A stretch of 64,000 nucleotides of DNA from Elymus sibiricus (GCA_039707655.1 CM077670.1:150640001-150704000), one strand, 5' to 3'; positions 33,414 through 45,891 are shown, counted from the first letter of the stretch. Notes: a model not told the origin generated them from the sequence alone. Made by a program: numbers and translations.

Positions 33414-34864
33414 TCAATCAAATAGACATCGTATGCCCATAGCTCTAACGTGCCCCTCATCCTTTGGTTGTGGAAGCGGCTTAGTCAACGGATCTGCAAC
33501 ATTTGCACCCGTGTGAATTTTGCATAACTCTACATCACCACTCTTTACAATCTTTCGTATCAGGTGATATTTCCGATCTATGTGTCTGGTTTTGTGGTGA
33601 TTCCTCGGCTCCTTGGCCTGTGCGATGGCACCAGAATTATCACAATAAAGGTCCAACAGTTTTACCGAGGCTGGGAAAATACCAAGATCATCCAAAAAGT
33701 TTTGGATCCAAACACCTTCCTTTGCAGCTTCACAAGCCGCAATGTATTCGGCTTCTGTGGTAGAATCGGCCACCGTATCTTGCTTGGAACTCATCCAGCT
33801 CACTGCTCCTCCGTTCATGACGTACACGAATCCGGACTATGATCAACAATCATCTCTGTCGGTTTGGAAACTAGCATCGGCGTAACCCTTTATGCAGAGC
33901 TCCTCCTCACCTCCATAAACTAGGAACGTCTCTTTAGTCCTTTTCAGGTACTTCAGAATAGTCTTTACCACCACCCAGTGACTCTCACCTGGGTTGGCCT
34001 GGTATCTGCCTGTTAAGATTATTGCAAAAGCAACATCATGCTGAGTACATATCATGGCATACATGATCGAACCAATTGCCGAGGCATACAGAATCCGACT
34101 CATCCTGCTTTGCTCATCAGATGTCAAAGGATTCTGAGTCTCGCTTAGCTTTATACCATGTGAGATAGGCAAGAACCCTTTCTTGGCCTCACTCATGTTG
34201 AACCGTCTCAACACTTTGTCTATGTACGTGCTCTGGCTTAAGCCGAGTAGCCTCCTCGATCTATCTCTATAGATCTTAATGCCCAATATGTAAACTACTT
34301 CACCGAGGTCCTTCATCGAAAACTTTCCATTCAATGATTCCTTGACCGAGTTCAGCATTGAAACATTGTTTCCGATCAGCAATATGTCATCTACATATAG
34401 GATCAAAAACACTACCGAGCTCCCACTCAACTGCTTGTATAAACAAGCGTCCTCTTCGCTTTTGATGAAACCAAGACTAGTGATGACCTCATCAAAATGA
34501 ATATTCCAGCTCCGAGATGCTTGCCTCAATCCATAAATGGATCTCTTGAGCTTGCATACCTTACTAGCGCTAGTCAGATCGACAAAACCCTCGGGATGTA
34601 TCATATACATGTCCTCGGTTAAATTTCCATGTAGGTCTCATCGTAGTCAATTCCATGAACTTGTCCATAACCTTGAGCGACAAGCCGAGCTTTGTGGATC
34701 TGAACATTTCCATCCACATCGGTTTTCTTCTTAATGACCCATTTGCAACCAATGGCATTGATGCCAGGCGGCGGATTAACCAAGTCCCAGACTTGATTTT
34801 CATCCATGGACTTAAACTCGGATCTCATGGCCTCCAGCCATGCCTCAGAATCCAGGCTCACCAT
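33414..34864 (-). pseudogene. Copia RT and RNase H, with internal deletion
   Basis: The RT starts at about 34864 (WLEAMRSEFKSMDENQVWDL, then ARLVAQGYGQ). A deletion near 34626-34636 joins the DYDET region directly to the NLTED/YMIHPEGF region, removing about 35 residues including the first catalytic Asp, and it shifts the frame. Downstream, YVDD (within LILYVDDILLIGNN) and YGLRQASRSW are intact (34610-33843). After stops near 33840, the RNase H region (33827-33414) shows SSKQ, TEAEYIAA, LYCDN and KTRHID. The enzyme would be inactive. Function of the family: reverse transcription of element RNA in cytoplasmic particles. Confidence 0.9.
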
Positions 34865-37227
34865 CGCTTACGCATATGTAGCCGGCTCGTCGCTTTCCAG
34901 CAACAACACATCGCACACTCTGCGCAATCTTTCCGACCTCTGTGGTTCCGGTGCCGCTTCCACCTCGGGTTCCCTGACAGACTCCGGTATGATCGCATCA
35001 CCAGCTGAGTTGTCCCCAAGTGGTTCTCGAACTTCTTCGAGTTGCACCTGCCTCCCACTGGCTTCCCGCCCGAGAAACTCTTTCTCAAGGAAGACCCCGT
35101 TCCGAGCAACAAACCCTTTGTTCTCTTCGCGGTTGTAGAAGCTATATTCCAAGGTTTCCCTCGGATATCCCACAAATATGCACTTATCCGACTTGGGTGT
35201 AAGCTTGTCCGACATAAGTCGCTTGACGAATGTTTCACAACCCCAAATCTTTAGAAAAGACAACTTGGGACTCTTCCCAGTCCACATCTCATGTGGTGTC
35301 TTGTCTACGAATTTAGATGGTACTCTATTGAGTGTAAAAGCTGCAGTTTCTCAAGCGTATCCCTAGAATGACAAGGGTAAATCCGATTTGCTCATCATAG
35401 ATCGAACCATGTCTAACAAGGTACGATTCCTCTGTTCCGACACACCATTTCTCTGTGGTGTACCCGGAGGTCTAACCTGAGGTACTATACCTCTGCTTTT
35501 CAGATGATTATCAAACTCCTGGCTCATGTACTCACCTCCACGATCAGATCGTAGAAGCTTTATAGTCTTGCCGAGCTGATTTTCTACCTCGTTCTGAAAC
35601 TCTTTGAACTTTTCAAAAGTTTCCGACTTGTGCCTCATCAAATAGATATATCCATATCTACTCAAGTCATCGGTAAAAGTCATGAAGTACTGATAGCCAC
35701 CTCTGGCAGTTGTGCTCATTGGATCACACACATCGTTGTGTATAAGCTCCAACAGCTCGGACACCCTCTCGCAACTCTTTGCAAAAGGAGACTTAGTCAT
35801 CTTGCCGAGCAAGCATGATTCACATGTCTCGAACGACCCGAAGTCGGACGAAGTTAGGAGCCCATCATCATGGAGCTTCTTCATGCACTTCAGACTAATA
35901 TGTCCAAGCTGACAATGCCAGAAGTATGTCGGATTTATCTCATTAGGCTTATGCCTCTTGACATTCATATTATAGACAGGTTCCGTTTCCAAATTCAAAA
36001 TAAATAACCCATCAACTATGGGTGTATAGCCGTGGAACATTCCATTCAAAGATATCGAACAACCATTGTCCTTTAAATTGAATTCATAACCCTGACTCAT
36101 CAAGCATGAGGCAGAAATGATGTTCCGACTAAGTGCAGGAATGCAATAACAATTATTTAATTCCAAAATAAATCCGGAAGAAAGCTGGAGCTGCATCGTG
36201 CCGACCTCCAACGTAGCAACTCTTGCTTTGTTGCCGACCCTGATGTCAATCTCCCCTTGTGCCACACGCCTAGTTCTTACCAGCCCCTGCATCGAGTTGC
36301 AAATATGAAGAACCGATCCGGTATCAAATACCCAAGAGCTACTAGGTATGTCAGCAAGGTAAATGTCTATAACATATGCAACAAGTGTACCTTTGCCTAA
36401 AGTCGCACTTCCGGCCTTCTTGCCATGCTCAGCAAGCCACTTGCTACAGTTTCTCTTCCAGTGACCAGGTTCCTTGCAATGATAGCAAATGGTCTTCAAG
36501 TCCGGTCCTGACTTCGGCTCAGCGGTGGAGGTTACCTTCTCCGTGCCCTTTGCCTTTTTCTTGGACCAGCTCTTCTTGAACTTAGCCGATTTCTGCACCA
36601 TCAACATTTGATGCGTGCCTTTCTTAATATCCTGCTCTGCCACTTTGAGCATCCCATGCAATTCAGTCAGCTTCTTATCCATGCCGTGCATATGATAGTT
36701 CGAGATGAACGTCCCATAGCTAGGTGGAAGAGAACCCAGAACTGCATCGGTAGCCAGCTCATCCAGGAGCGGAAAGCCTAACCGATCCAAAGCTTGCACG
36801 TATCCGATCATCTTGATCACATGCGGGCTCAGTGGATCACCTTCCTTTAGATTAAAATCCATCAAGGATCGCCAGACGTTGAACCTTTCGGTAATATCCT
36901 GTAGCTGAAACATGCTCTTGAGACTCTCGATCATATCGAAAGCCCCAACATCTTCGAAATGCTGCTGCAAATGGGGCTCCATACAAGCCAGCATGAGACA
37001 ACTGATCTCGTTTGATTCATCAACGAGTTTTTGGTAGGCATTCCTGGTAGTGGCATTAGAATTATCGACAGGTTCCTCTGGAAGTGGATCCTCTAGAACA
37101 TGTTCTTTTTATCGTGCTTGAGAACAATTCTCAAATTTCTATACCAGGTGGTAAAGTTTGTTCCATTAAGTTTATCCTTTTCCAAGATTGATTTCAATGC
37201 AAAGTTGGGTTGAGCAGGTGGTGTCAT
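34865..37227 (-). pseudogene. Copia Gag, protease and integrase
   Basis: Gag starts near 37227 (MTPPAQPNF) and shifts frame around 37100. From 36994 the frame is open to 35366 and contains the zinc knuckle CYHCKEPGHWKRNC, the protease motif SSWVFDTGS, the integrase HHCC region (HCQLGH, then CESCLLGK) and the core D, D and E residues (LIHNDVCDP, LLRSDRGGEY, NGVSEQRNRT). Two stops (TAG and TGA near 35350-35365), in a WGYALETA-like position, break it. The integrase C-terminal part continues to 34868 (ETAAFTLNRVPSK, GCETFVKRL, CIFVGYP), followed by TAA. Degenerate. Confidence 0.9.
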
Positions 37228-37836
37228 TGATCTACAATAGAAAATATGCAATCACTAAGCAATGTGTTTATGTAGAGTAATTCAAGCCTTAAACAGAAAT
37301 TACTCCCACTGAAGTCAGCATCCCTCCGCAAACTCTCAGTGATTCAGGATCCGACTAGCGCATGCCGACTAGTGAGCTTTAGCATCACTGCTAGCCAACG
37401 TGCCTATCCGGTAAGCAACTCCATGCTAATCATATCTCTATACGACTCCTGTCGGTCAGGTAGGTATCTCATACCCCGGCTCCCAACCTCCTTTGCCACA
37501 TGGCCCAAAACCGTTTTGATAGCCTTGTCAAGTTAACCAGATGCAGTGCATGTCCGTGTCCGACACGAACCCTTCAGTTCAAGGACACCTAGTAGCACCC
37601 CAATTTTATGAGCCCACTACTAGACGTACTTGACGTGCGAAGGTGCAACATCGGGAATGGCAAACGTGCTTGATATTAATGAGGGATCTTTCTACCATTT
37701 TAACATGCATAGAAAACAAGAAGCATAACAATCACAAATAAACATATATTGTGAAATAGTATGGCTCCTTCATAGATGTCCTTCCAAGCTGGCTCCAACT
37801 CCGATGACCAGGTTGGAACTCCATCTTCTTCATCAC
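37228..37836. other. Copia leader, part 1
   Basis: Untranslated leader between the Gag start and the Gypsy insertion. It continues at 51322-51837. No gene. Confidence 0.7.
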
Positions 37837-38701
37837 TGTCGGGGGGATGACCCCCGGGTAGGCAACGGAGCCTGGATCCCTTTCAAAAAACATCGGGGCA
37901 GGCCGAGCCCCTTAGTCCGGCTAGCCCGCACGCCGGCTCCCCAGCGCGAGCCGGCTCGGCATGGCGACCTGGCCTGGCCGGCTGGCCCATGCCGGCTGGC
38001 CACTAGAGAGCAGGCCCTCACGACAAGACAGGGCAACAGCACCCCCTCCTTTACACCGGCCCCGGCGGGCGAGGCGACAGCATTCCCTGTGCCCCCGCCC
38101 GGGGCGGGTGGTGTCCGGGCGGCGCAACCCTGTTGCTAGGCGGCGCCGACCGCCCTCTAACGAACGACAAGACCCGCCACAGTGCCGCGCTGCCGACCGA
38201 GCCCGCGCCCGGCGGACCCGGCGCACTCGGCGGACCCGGCGCACCCGGCGTACCCGGCGCACCCGGCGGACCCGGCAACCTGGCGGCCCCCACCGCCGGC
38301 TCCTAGACAATGACACCAGGGCCCCGCGCCCGTATAATTTACCCATGTAACCCTGGGGGGTAGAGCTATAAGACCCCCAGGAGGCCTCCATGCAGGGGGG
38401 TTCGGTTCAGTTGGGTTCAGCCTAGTTCGACCCAGCTCAGTTCACTTCATCCTCCACCACACACCCACAAACACAGCTCCAGGAGCAACCTTGTAGCCCT
38501 TGTGCTCTCCATACTCATTTCGGCAGGACTAGGGGTGTTACCTCTCCGGAGGGCCCCGAACCTGGGTACGTCTCGTGTCCCGCACTTGCGCGTGCTAACC
38601 TCGCCTCCGGAACCCACCGGCGTCCTCTCGTAACCCCACCTCTTAAGCCATCCCATGGCATCTGCCGTGAGTCGCGCACCCCCCGCGAGAATACCACGAC
38701 A
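37837..38701 (+). repeat. Gypsy 5' LTR with 9-bp minisatellite
   Basis: It runs TGTCGGGGGGATGACC to ACCACGACA. A (cggcg-n-acc)n tract near 38205-38275 has about three more units than the right LTR. A TATA-like gctataaga lies at 38366. Open frames across the minisatellite are artefacts. Confidence 0.9.
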
Positions 38702-38703
38702 GT

Positions 38704-38720
38704 TGGCGCCCACCGTGGGG
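38704..38720 (+). other. Primer-binding site of the Gypsy element
   Basis: tggcgcccaccgtgggg, starting two bases after the LTR. It begins with TGG as expected for pairing with a CCA end. I do not name the tRNA. Confidence 0.8.
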
Positions 38721-40720
38721 CTGCTCGCGGCGCCGGCCGGAGTCAAGTTCCGGACGAGGCCCTTCACCAGCTCCGGCGAGCGCATCATGCATGGTTTGGT
38801 CCGTGCGCCTCGCACGGCCAACCCGGCCGCCTGCAGTGCTGCACCGGGCACGGATGCCGCCTGCCCCGCAGGCTGCCCCGTCGTCCCTTTCGGCGCGCTG
38901 CGCGTCTTCGTCGCGCTCGTCCCCGACGTGTTTCCCAGTGAAGTGCGCAATTGCACCGACTCGCCTGTCCCCCTTAGTTGCGCCGTCTCCGACGACGTCG
39001 CCACTCTCTGCGTCCGCGTGGAGGTGCTGACCATCGGCACCAGTTCTGGCTCCCCGCGCGCCAAGGAGAAGGCTGCCGCGGCTGCAGCCCCTCCTCGCCG
39101 GGCCGACCCGCTCCGCGAGACGATCCTAATTCTGCAAGCCCCCATCACGCCCGACGCCGACTCGGCGGCCGCAGCGGCTCGGCTCAACGAGGACCGCCAG
39201 CATCTGCTGGTCGAGGCCACGGAGCTCGCAGCCACGCGGCGCCGGCTGGAGTCCGCCCAGCGTGAGTACGACAGCGCCCACGGCTTTACTTCGCCCGCCG
39301 CCGAGCCCAGCCGGGTCGCGGAGGTGCGGATTCGTGGGGGCGCACTCGGCCGTGCGCTAGGCGCAGGCCGGCCCGTCTACGACACCCCCGTCAAGAACAT
39401 GCGCGCGGCGCAGGCGGCTATGGCGGATCTCGAGTTCCTGGAGGGCGAGGAGCTGCTGCAGTAGCAGCAGCGCATCCGCGACCTCATCGCCGCGGCAAAT
39501 GAGCAGCAGGCGCGTTTTGATCCAGCCCAACCATCCGGCTCCACTGCAGGGAATACCGCAAACCCGGAGAGGGCTCTCCGGGACGCGTGGCAGACGTCTT
39601 CGCACGCCACTAGCGCGAGCCGCTCTGGCCGGCACTGGTCCGGTCGGAGCCGGCACAACCGAGCCACCATCCCCGGAGACGGCTGGCGACGGCCGGGTTC
39701 AGCAGCCGGAGCCCCCCATGCCGCCGGCTCGGCGGCCCGAGCCGGCCTCGGAAGCTCCTGCTCCCCGCGGTCCCGTGGCCGACCGAATCGGTCCCCGCGG
39801 TCCCGTGGCTGACCGACCCGGCCCCCGCGAGCCCTACGACGAAAGCGACGCCCGTCACCGCATCGACCGGCTGGCGCGCTCCACGGCCCTGGAGGAGGAA
39901 AGCTCTGTCAGCCCGGCGTGCTTTGGCCCCCGCATTCGCGAAGAACCCTTCCCCAAAGGCTTCTCGCTGCCCCGCGACTCCCCAAAGTACACCGGCGCCA
40001 CCAAGCCGGAGGACTGGCTAACCGACTACACCACAGCTGTCGGCATAGCCGGCGGCAACCGGCGCGTGGCTGTCCGTTACGTACCCCTCATGCTGCTCGG
40101 CTTGGCCCGAACGTGGCTTAACAGTCTCCGAGCCGGCAGTGTGAATTCCTGGCTGGATTTCGAAGATGCGTTCATTCACAACTTCACCAGCACCTACAAG
40201 CGACCTGGCAAGCCTCGCCAGCTCTCCATGTGCAACCAGAAGCCGGGCGAGCCTCTTCGCGATTTCCTCACGCGGTGGACGGAGCTCCGCAACTCCTGCG
40301 AGGGCGTCCACGAGGTCCAGGCCATCCAATACTTCATCGACGGATGCCTAGACGGCACTCTGGTCAAGCACCGGCTGGTGTGCGACGAGCCGGAGACCCT
40401 GGCGGAGCTCATGGCTGTGGCGGACAAGTAGGCTACGGCCGACTCCGCGATGAATGTGAAGATCACGATCGACGCAGACGGCAAGCTTCTCCCGGCCCAG
40501 CCGCCTCCCGCCAAGCCGGCTGGCGACAACAACCAGCGCCGGCAAGACAACAACAACAACGGCAAGCGCCGAAGCGACCAGCCGACGCCCCGCTACGACA
40601 ACCGGCAAGTCGCCGCCGTGGGAGGGGAGCAGCCGGCCGAGCAAGGCGCCAGCCAGCGCCCGCGCACTGGCAAAGCCGCCTGGCAGCCCAAGCTAACCTT
40701 TGAGCAGATGGTCGACGCCC
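38721..40720 (+). pseudogene. Gypsy Gag region
   Basis: An N-terminal Ala/Arg-rich frame is open to a TAG at 39462-39464 in a run of CAG codons. A frame change follows, and the frame at 39499-40431 carries the Gag domain (KPEDWLTDYTTAVGIAGGN, then LARTWLNSL, SWLDFEDAF, QKPGEPLRDFLTRW). A TAG at 40429 separates it from a basic tail with an NNQRRQDNNNNGKRR segment. The tail leads to a Cys/His knuckle-like motif (CKNHSGAK...TLRQC) after another frame change near 40715. Gag builds the particle. Damage is limited to a few stops and shifts, which fits a young copy. Confidence 0.85.
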
Positions 40721-41728
40721 CTGCAAGAACCACAGCGGCGCGAAGCCATCGACGCACACGCTCCGGCAGTGCAGTTTCACGCAGCGCCTGTTGAAGGGCA
40801 ACCTTCCACCCCCGCCGCCTGGAGCCGGCCCGCAGCAGCCGACGCTCCCGCCGCCTCCACCGCCACCCGCCGCCCTCGCCGACAACCCTTTCCCGCGCTC
40901 GGACGCATCCTACGTCGTCTTCACCAGCGAGGGGGGTGACAAGCACGCCAAGCGCAAGCACGCAGCCGAGGTGAACGCCGTCATCCCTTCGGTTCCCCAG
41001 TACATGCACTGGTCCGACCGACCGGTGAGCTGGACCCGGGAAGACCACCCGGCTGTCATGCCCACGCCGGGTGGCTACGCCCTCGTGCTCGACCCCACCC
41101 TCGTCTCCGAGAAACGCACCTGCCGCTTTTCGCGGGTGCTGATCGACGGCGGCAGCAGCATCAACATCCTGTACCGCGACATGATGACCAAGCTCGGCAT
41201 CGAGGCGCGACAGCTGGAGCCGACCCGAACGGTGTTCCACGGCATCGTGCCGGGACTCTCCTGCTCCCCGATCGGCCGGATCTGGCTTGATGTCCTGTTC
41301 GGCTCCAGCAGCCATTTCCGCCGCGAGCCGATCTGGTTCGAGGTGGTCGACCTGGCCAGCCCCTACCACGCGCTGCTGGGCCGGCCCGCGATGGCCAAAT
41401 TCATGGTGGTCGCCCACTACGCCTACCTGAAGTTGAAGATGCGGGCCCCAAGGGTCTGATCACCGTCGTCGGCGACTACAAGAAGTCCCTCGAGTGCGCC
41501 AAAGCCGGCTCCCAGCTGGCCGAGTCACTGGTCATCGCCGAGGAGAGGCGCCAGCTCGACCGGATCGTGGCGCTGGCTAACGCGCAGTCAGCCGTGCCGG
41601 CTCCACCCAAGCCGGCCGACAAAGCCTCCTTCAAGCCGGCCAAGGACACGAAGCGGGTCCCGCTCAACCTGGCCGACCCCAGCTCCAGCAAGTACGTCGT
41701 CGTGGGCACCGGCCTCGACAGCAAATAG
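40721..41728 (+). pseudogene. Gypsy aspartic protease region
   Basis: A frame at 40791-41459 holds a poly-Pro linker (about 20 residues in), then VPQYMHWSDRPVSW and the protease core RVLIDGGSSINILY (D-G-G). The family usually reads D-G/S-G here. It ends in ALLGRPAMAKFM. A frame change near 41450 moves into the RT frame, which has TAG at 41726-41728. Confidence 0.85.
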
Positions 41729-43168
41729 GAAGGCGAGCTCGTTGATTTCCTCCGTGAGAATCAGGACATCTTTGCATGGTCTCCCAAAGACATGCCGGGT
41801 GTCCCGAGGGAATTCGCCAAGCACAAACTTCACGTCCGCAAGGACGCCAAGCCTGTCCGGCAGCCGCTTCACCGCTTCTCCGAGGAGAAGCGAAGAACCA
41901 TCGGTGAAGAGATCGCCCGGCTGCTCAAAGCCGGGTTCATCATGGAAGTGTTCCACCCCGAGTGGCTGGCCAATCTAGTCCTCGTCCTGAAGAAAAATGG
42001 CACCTGGCGCATGTGCATCGACTACACCAGCCTAAACAAGGCATGCCCCAAAGACCCGTTCGCTCTGCCCCGAATCGACCAAGTCATCGACTCCACAGCC
42101 GGCTGCGAGCTCCTGTCCTTCCTGGACGCCTACTCCGGCTACCACCAGATCAAGCTGGACCCGGCCGACGCCCTCAAGACGTCCTTCATCACGCCCTTTG
42201 GGGCGTATTGCTACATCACCATGTCGTTCGGCCTGAAGAACGCCGGTGCCACCTTCCAGCGCTGCATGCAGAAATGCCTGCTGCCCCAGCTCGGCAGAAA
42301 TGTGCACGTCTACGTCGACGACATCGTGGTGAAGACCAAGCAGCACCTCACGCTCCTGGCTGACCTCAAGGAAACCTTCGCCAATCTGCGCCGGTTCCAG
42401 ATCAAGCTCAACCCAGAGAAATGCGTCTTCGGCGTGCCGGCTGGCCAGCTCCTCGGCTTCCTCGTCTCGGCGTGCGGCATCGAAGCCAACCCGGAGAAGA
42501 TCAAGGCAATCGAGCGCATGCGCAAGCCGACCCGGCTGCGCGACGTCCAGAAGTTCACCGGCTTCTTGGCCTCTCTCAGTCGGTTCGTCAGCCGGCTGGG
42601 GGAGAGGGCCCTGCCCCTATATCAGCTGATGAAGAAGACGACGGCGTTCGAGTGGAGTGACCAGGCGGACGAGGCTTTCCGCGACCTCAAGCGCATGCTG
42701 TCCACCGCACTCGTCCTGGCCGCGCCGGCTGAAAAAGAGCCACTACTGCTGTACATCGCCGCCACCTCCCGCGCAGTCAGCACGGTGCTGGTCGTCGAGC
42801 GCCCTGAGGAGGGCAAGGTGCAGCCCGTCCAGCGTCCGGTGTACTACCTGAGCGAGGTGCTCTCCGCCTCCAAGCAGAACTACCCCCACTACCAGAAGAT
42901 GTGCTATGGCGTGTACTTCGCCGCCAAGAAGCTGAGGCAATACTTCCAGGAGCATACCATTACCGTGGTGAGCACGGCCCCCATTGGCGAGATCATGGGC
43001 TGCCAGGATGCCTCTGGCCGGGTGGCCAAGTGGGCCATCGAGCTAGCCGGCCACATGATCCTCTACGAGCCGCGCACCACCATCAAGTCCCAAGCACTGG
43101 CCGACTTCCTCGTCGACTGGACCGAGACCCAGTACCTGCCACCGGCGCCCGAGTCGACTCACTGGTGA
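41729..43168 (+). pseudogene. Gypsy reverse transcriptase with start of RNase H
   Basis: One open frame from 41729 to a TGA at 43166. RT motifs in order: AKPVRQPLHRFSEEKR, NGTWRMCIDYTSLNKACPKD, FLDAYSGYHQIKL, FGLKNAGATFQRCM and the catalytic YVDD (HVYVDDIVVK). The connection and RNase H-like N-part follow (FEWSDQADEAFRDLK, YLSEVL, YGVYFAAKKLRQYF). All catalytic RT aspartates are present. The stop lies in a position where the family has a short W-x-M/F-DG linker. Confidence 0.92.
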
Positions 43169-45136
43169 ATGCACTTCGACGGCTCCAAGATGCGCAACGG
43201 CTTGGGTGCCGGCATCGTGCTGTCCTCCCCCAAGAACGACCGGCTGTGGTACGTGCTGCAAATCCACTTCGCCGCCTCCAACAACGTCGCCGAGTACGAA
43301 GCTCTCGTGCACGGCCTCCGGCTGGCCAGGGAGATCGGCATCCGGTGCATCCTCTGCTACGGCGACTCAGACCTAGTGGTGCAGCAAGTTTCCGGCGACT
43401 GGGACGCCAAAGACGCCAACATGGCCAGCTACCGCTTCCTGGTTCAACAACTCTCCGGCGGGTTCGACGGTTGCGAGTTCCTCCACGTCCCACGCGCGGA
43501 CAACGAAGCAACCGACGCCCTGGCCAAAGTGGGCTCCACCCGGCAAGCCATCCCGTCCGGCGTCTCCCTCGAGCACCTGCGGAAGCCTTCCATCAAGCCG
43601 TCTCCCGAGTCCGAATCAATCTTCGTCCTGGACGACCCCGACGTGCCCCCACCCAACCCTGGAGTTCCCGGCTCCGGCTCGGGGGCTGCTTGCTCCGGCT
43701 CAGGGGTTGCCGGCTCCGGCTCGGGGGCTGCCGGCTCCGGCTTGGGGGCTACCGAACCCGGCCCGGGGGCTGCCGGCCCAAGCTCGGGGACTGCTTGCTC
43801 GGGCTCGGGAGCTGCCATCCCGGATCCCATCCCGGCGGCCATCTTCACAGTGGTGACGGCGCCGTCGTGGGCTCAGCCGATCCTCGCCTTTCTGGAAGAC
43901 GGCGACCTTCCCATCGACGAGACCGAAGCCCGGCAAGTGCAGCGGCGCGCGTCCGCCTACAGCATCATCAACCATGAACTCGTCAAGCGCAGCACGACGG
44001 GCGTGTTCCAGCGCTGCGTCGAGCAGGGCAAAGGGATCGAGATCCTCCTCGACATCCACCAGGGCGAGTGCGGGCACCACACCGCCTCGCGGTCCCTGGT
44101 GGCCAAAGCTTTCTGCCACGGATTCTACTGGCCCTCGGCCCTACAGGACGCCGATGAGCTGGTCCTCAAGTGCGAGGGCTGCCAACGCTTCAGCAAACGC
44201 AACCACCAGCCGGCTTCAGCCCTCCAAACCATCCCGATCACGTGGCCCTTTGCCGTCTGGGGGCTCGACATGGTGGGGCCCTTCAAGACGGCTCGAGGCG
44301 GCATGACACATCTGCTGGTCGCCGTCGACAAGTTCACCAAGTGGATCGAGGCAAGACCGATCAAGAAGCTCGATGGGCCCACGGCTGTCCGATTCATCAA
44401 GGATATCGCGGTTCGCTACGGCATTCCCCACAGCATCATCATGGACAACGGCACCAACTTCGCCAAGGGCGCGCTGGCCCACTACTGCTCTCCATCCGGC
44501 ATCCGACTTGACTTGGCCTCCGTCGCACATCCCCAGTCAAACGGCCAGGTCGAGCGGGCTAACGGCCTCATCCTAGCCGGCATCAAGCCGCGACTCATCG
44601 AGCCACTTGTGCGCTCACCCGGCAGCTGGCTCGACGAGCTGTCGGCCGTCCTCTGGAGTCTCCGGACTACACCAAACCGCTCCACCGGGTTCACCCCGTT
44701 CTTCCTCGTCTACGGAGCCGAAGCGATCATTCCAACCGACGTCAAGTTCGACTCGCCTCGGGTGACCATGTACACTGAAGCCGAAGCAAAAGAAGCACGC
44801 GAAGACGACGTCGACCTGCTCGAGGAGGCGCGCCTCCTGGCCCTCAGCCGGTCAGCCATCTACCAACAAGGCCTGCGCCACTACCACGGCAAGAAGATCA
44901 AACCCCTCGCATTCCGCGAGGGCGACCTCATGCTCCGACTCGTCCAGCGGACAGCCGGCCAGCACAAGCTGGCCTCCCCCTGGGAGGGCCCCTTCATCGT
45001 CAGCAAGGCTCTCTGCGACCGGAATGCGTACTACCTCATCGACGCGCAGAAGCCAAACAAACGCAAGCGAGACGCAGCCGGCGAGGAGTCCAGCTGGCCC
45101 TGGAACGCGGAGCTCCTCCGTCCGTTTTACAGTTAA
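43169..45136 (+). CDS. Gypsy RNase H and integrase, 655 residues
   Basis: Continues in the same frame as RT after one TGA. RNase H: MHFDGSKMRNGLGAGIVL, then EYEALVHGL and YGDSDLVVQQ. A repeated GSGSGAAGSGSG-type linker (about residues 165-225) is unusual low-complexity sequence. Integrase: an H-H-C-C zinc region (GHHTASRSL, CEGCQRFSKRN), then core residues D (WGLDMVGPF), D (IIMDNGTNF) and E (NGQVERANG). A C-terminal WEGPFIV segment follows, then ELLRPFYS before the stop. Integrase would insert the cDNA in the nucleus. The catalytic residues appear intact. Confidence 0.92.
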   Translation: MHFDGSKMRNGLGAGIVLSSPKNDRLWYVLQIHFAASNNVAEYEALVHGLRLAREIGIRCILCYGDSDLVVQQVSGDWDAKDANMASYRFLVQQLSGGFDGCEFLHVPRADNEATDALAKVGSTRQAIPSGVSLEHLRKPSIKPSPESESIFVLDDPDVPPPNPGVPGSGSGAACSGSGVAGSGSGAAGSGLGATEPGPGAAGPSSGTACSGSGAAIPDPIPAAIFTVVTAPSWAQPILAFLEDGDLPIDETEARQVQRRASAYSIINHELVKRSTTGVFQRCVEQGKGIEILLDIHQGECGHHTASRSLVAKAFCHGFYWPSALQDADELVLKCEGCQRFSKRNHQPASALQTIPITWPFAVWGLDMVGPFKTARGGMTHLLVAVDKFTKWIEARPIKKLDGPTAVRFIKDIAVRYGIPHSIIMDNGTNFAKGALAHYCSPSGIRLDLASVAHPQSNGQVERANGLILAGIKPRLIEPLVRSPGSWLDELSAVLWSLRTTPNRSTGFTPFFLVYGAEAIIPTDVKFDSPRVTMYTEAEAKEAREDDVDLLEEARLLALSRSAIYQQGLRHYHGKKIKPLAFREGDLMLRLVQRTAGQHKLASPWEGPFIVSKALCDRNAYYLIDAQKPNKRKRDAAGEESSWPWNAELLRPFYS

Positions 45137-45891
45137 ACTCATGTATGTACGTATCACCATCTTTTGGACTTAATGAAAGCAGGCAGCTCCCCCGTTTTTC
45201 GTTTCTCCCGCCGAATCGGCGCAGCCGGCTCGGGGGCTCGGGGGCTTCCTTTTCCGTTTCTACCAACCTCTGTGTCTTCGCACCTCCCCCGTTTTTTGTT
45301 CTCCCACAGAGTCGGCGCGTCCAGCTCGGGGGCTCGGGGGCTAGCCGGCTAGACCGCGCCTCGCTTTTTTCCTTAGTCCGTCTCGAAACATACGAGCCAC
45401 CAAAGCCCTCTCTTCGCTAGCCACAGCCGGCTCCCGGCTATCCGGCCGGCAAGAGCCAAAGGCCGAAAGCATCATTACGCAAGAACGACTAAGAAGGACA
45501 GCCCGGTTTGGCCAACCCGGATCAACCCGTTTTCTCTCGCTTGTTCGCCGCACGACCGGCTGTGCGCCACCTGCCTCCAGCCGGCCCAGTGGGTGTTTGG
45601 CTCGCGCTCAACGTCCGAAAAAGCTTAAGTACTGCGCGTCCGCTCTCGAAGCCGAATTCCCGTCCTAGCCACAGCTGCCACCCGGCTGTCCGGCTAGCGG
45701 GAAGGACGTCTAGAGAAAAGACAAACAGGAAAAGGCCCAAGGCCGAACAGCAAAAAGTGAAATTGCATCCAAAATTTATATACAGAATGGGCCTTCGGCC
45801 ACGAGTTCATCACATGGAACTACACCCCCAGTGGGTGGGCCTGCTACCTAACAAAGTTTGAGCACAGGAAAGATAAAAAGGAAAAGCAATC
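45137..45891. other. Spacer between pol and antisense gene
   Basis: It contains repeated 'ccggctcgggggctcggggg' blocks (45225 and 45315) resembling the purine tract. The Gypsy sense transcript and the antisense gene converge here. No gene seen. Confidence 0.6.

Noticed and set aside
37921..38391. Arg/Val/Gly repeat frames across the LTR (also 50538-50960)
   Set aside because: They are translations of the 9-bp LTR minisatellite, present in both LTRs.
38655..38720. Gag start inside the Gypsy LTR
   Set aside because: The frame would run through the primer-binding site. Translation from there is unlikely, so Gag is annotated after it.
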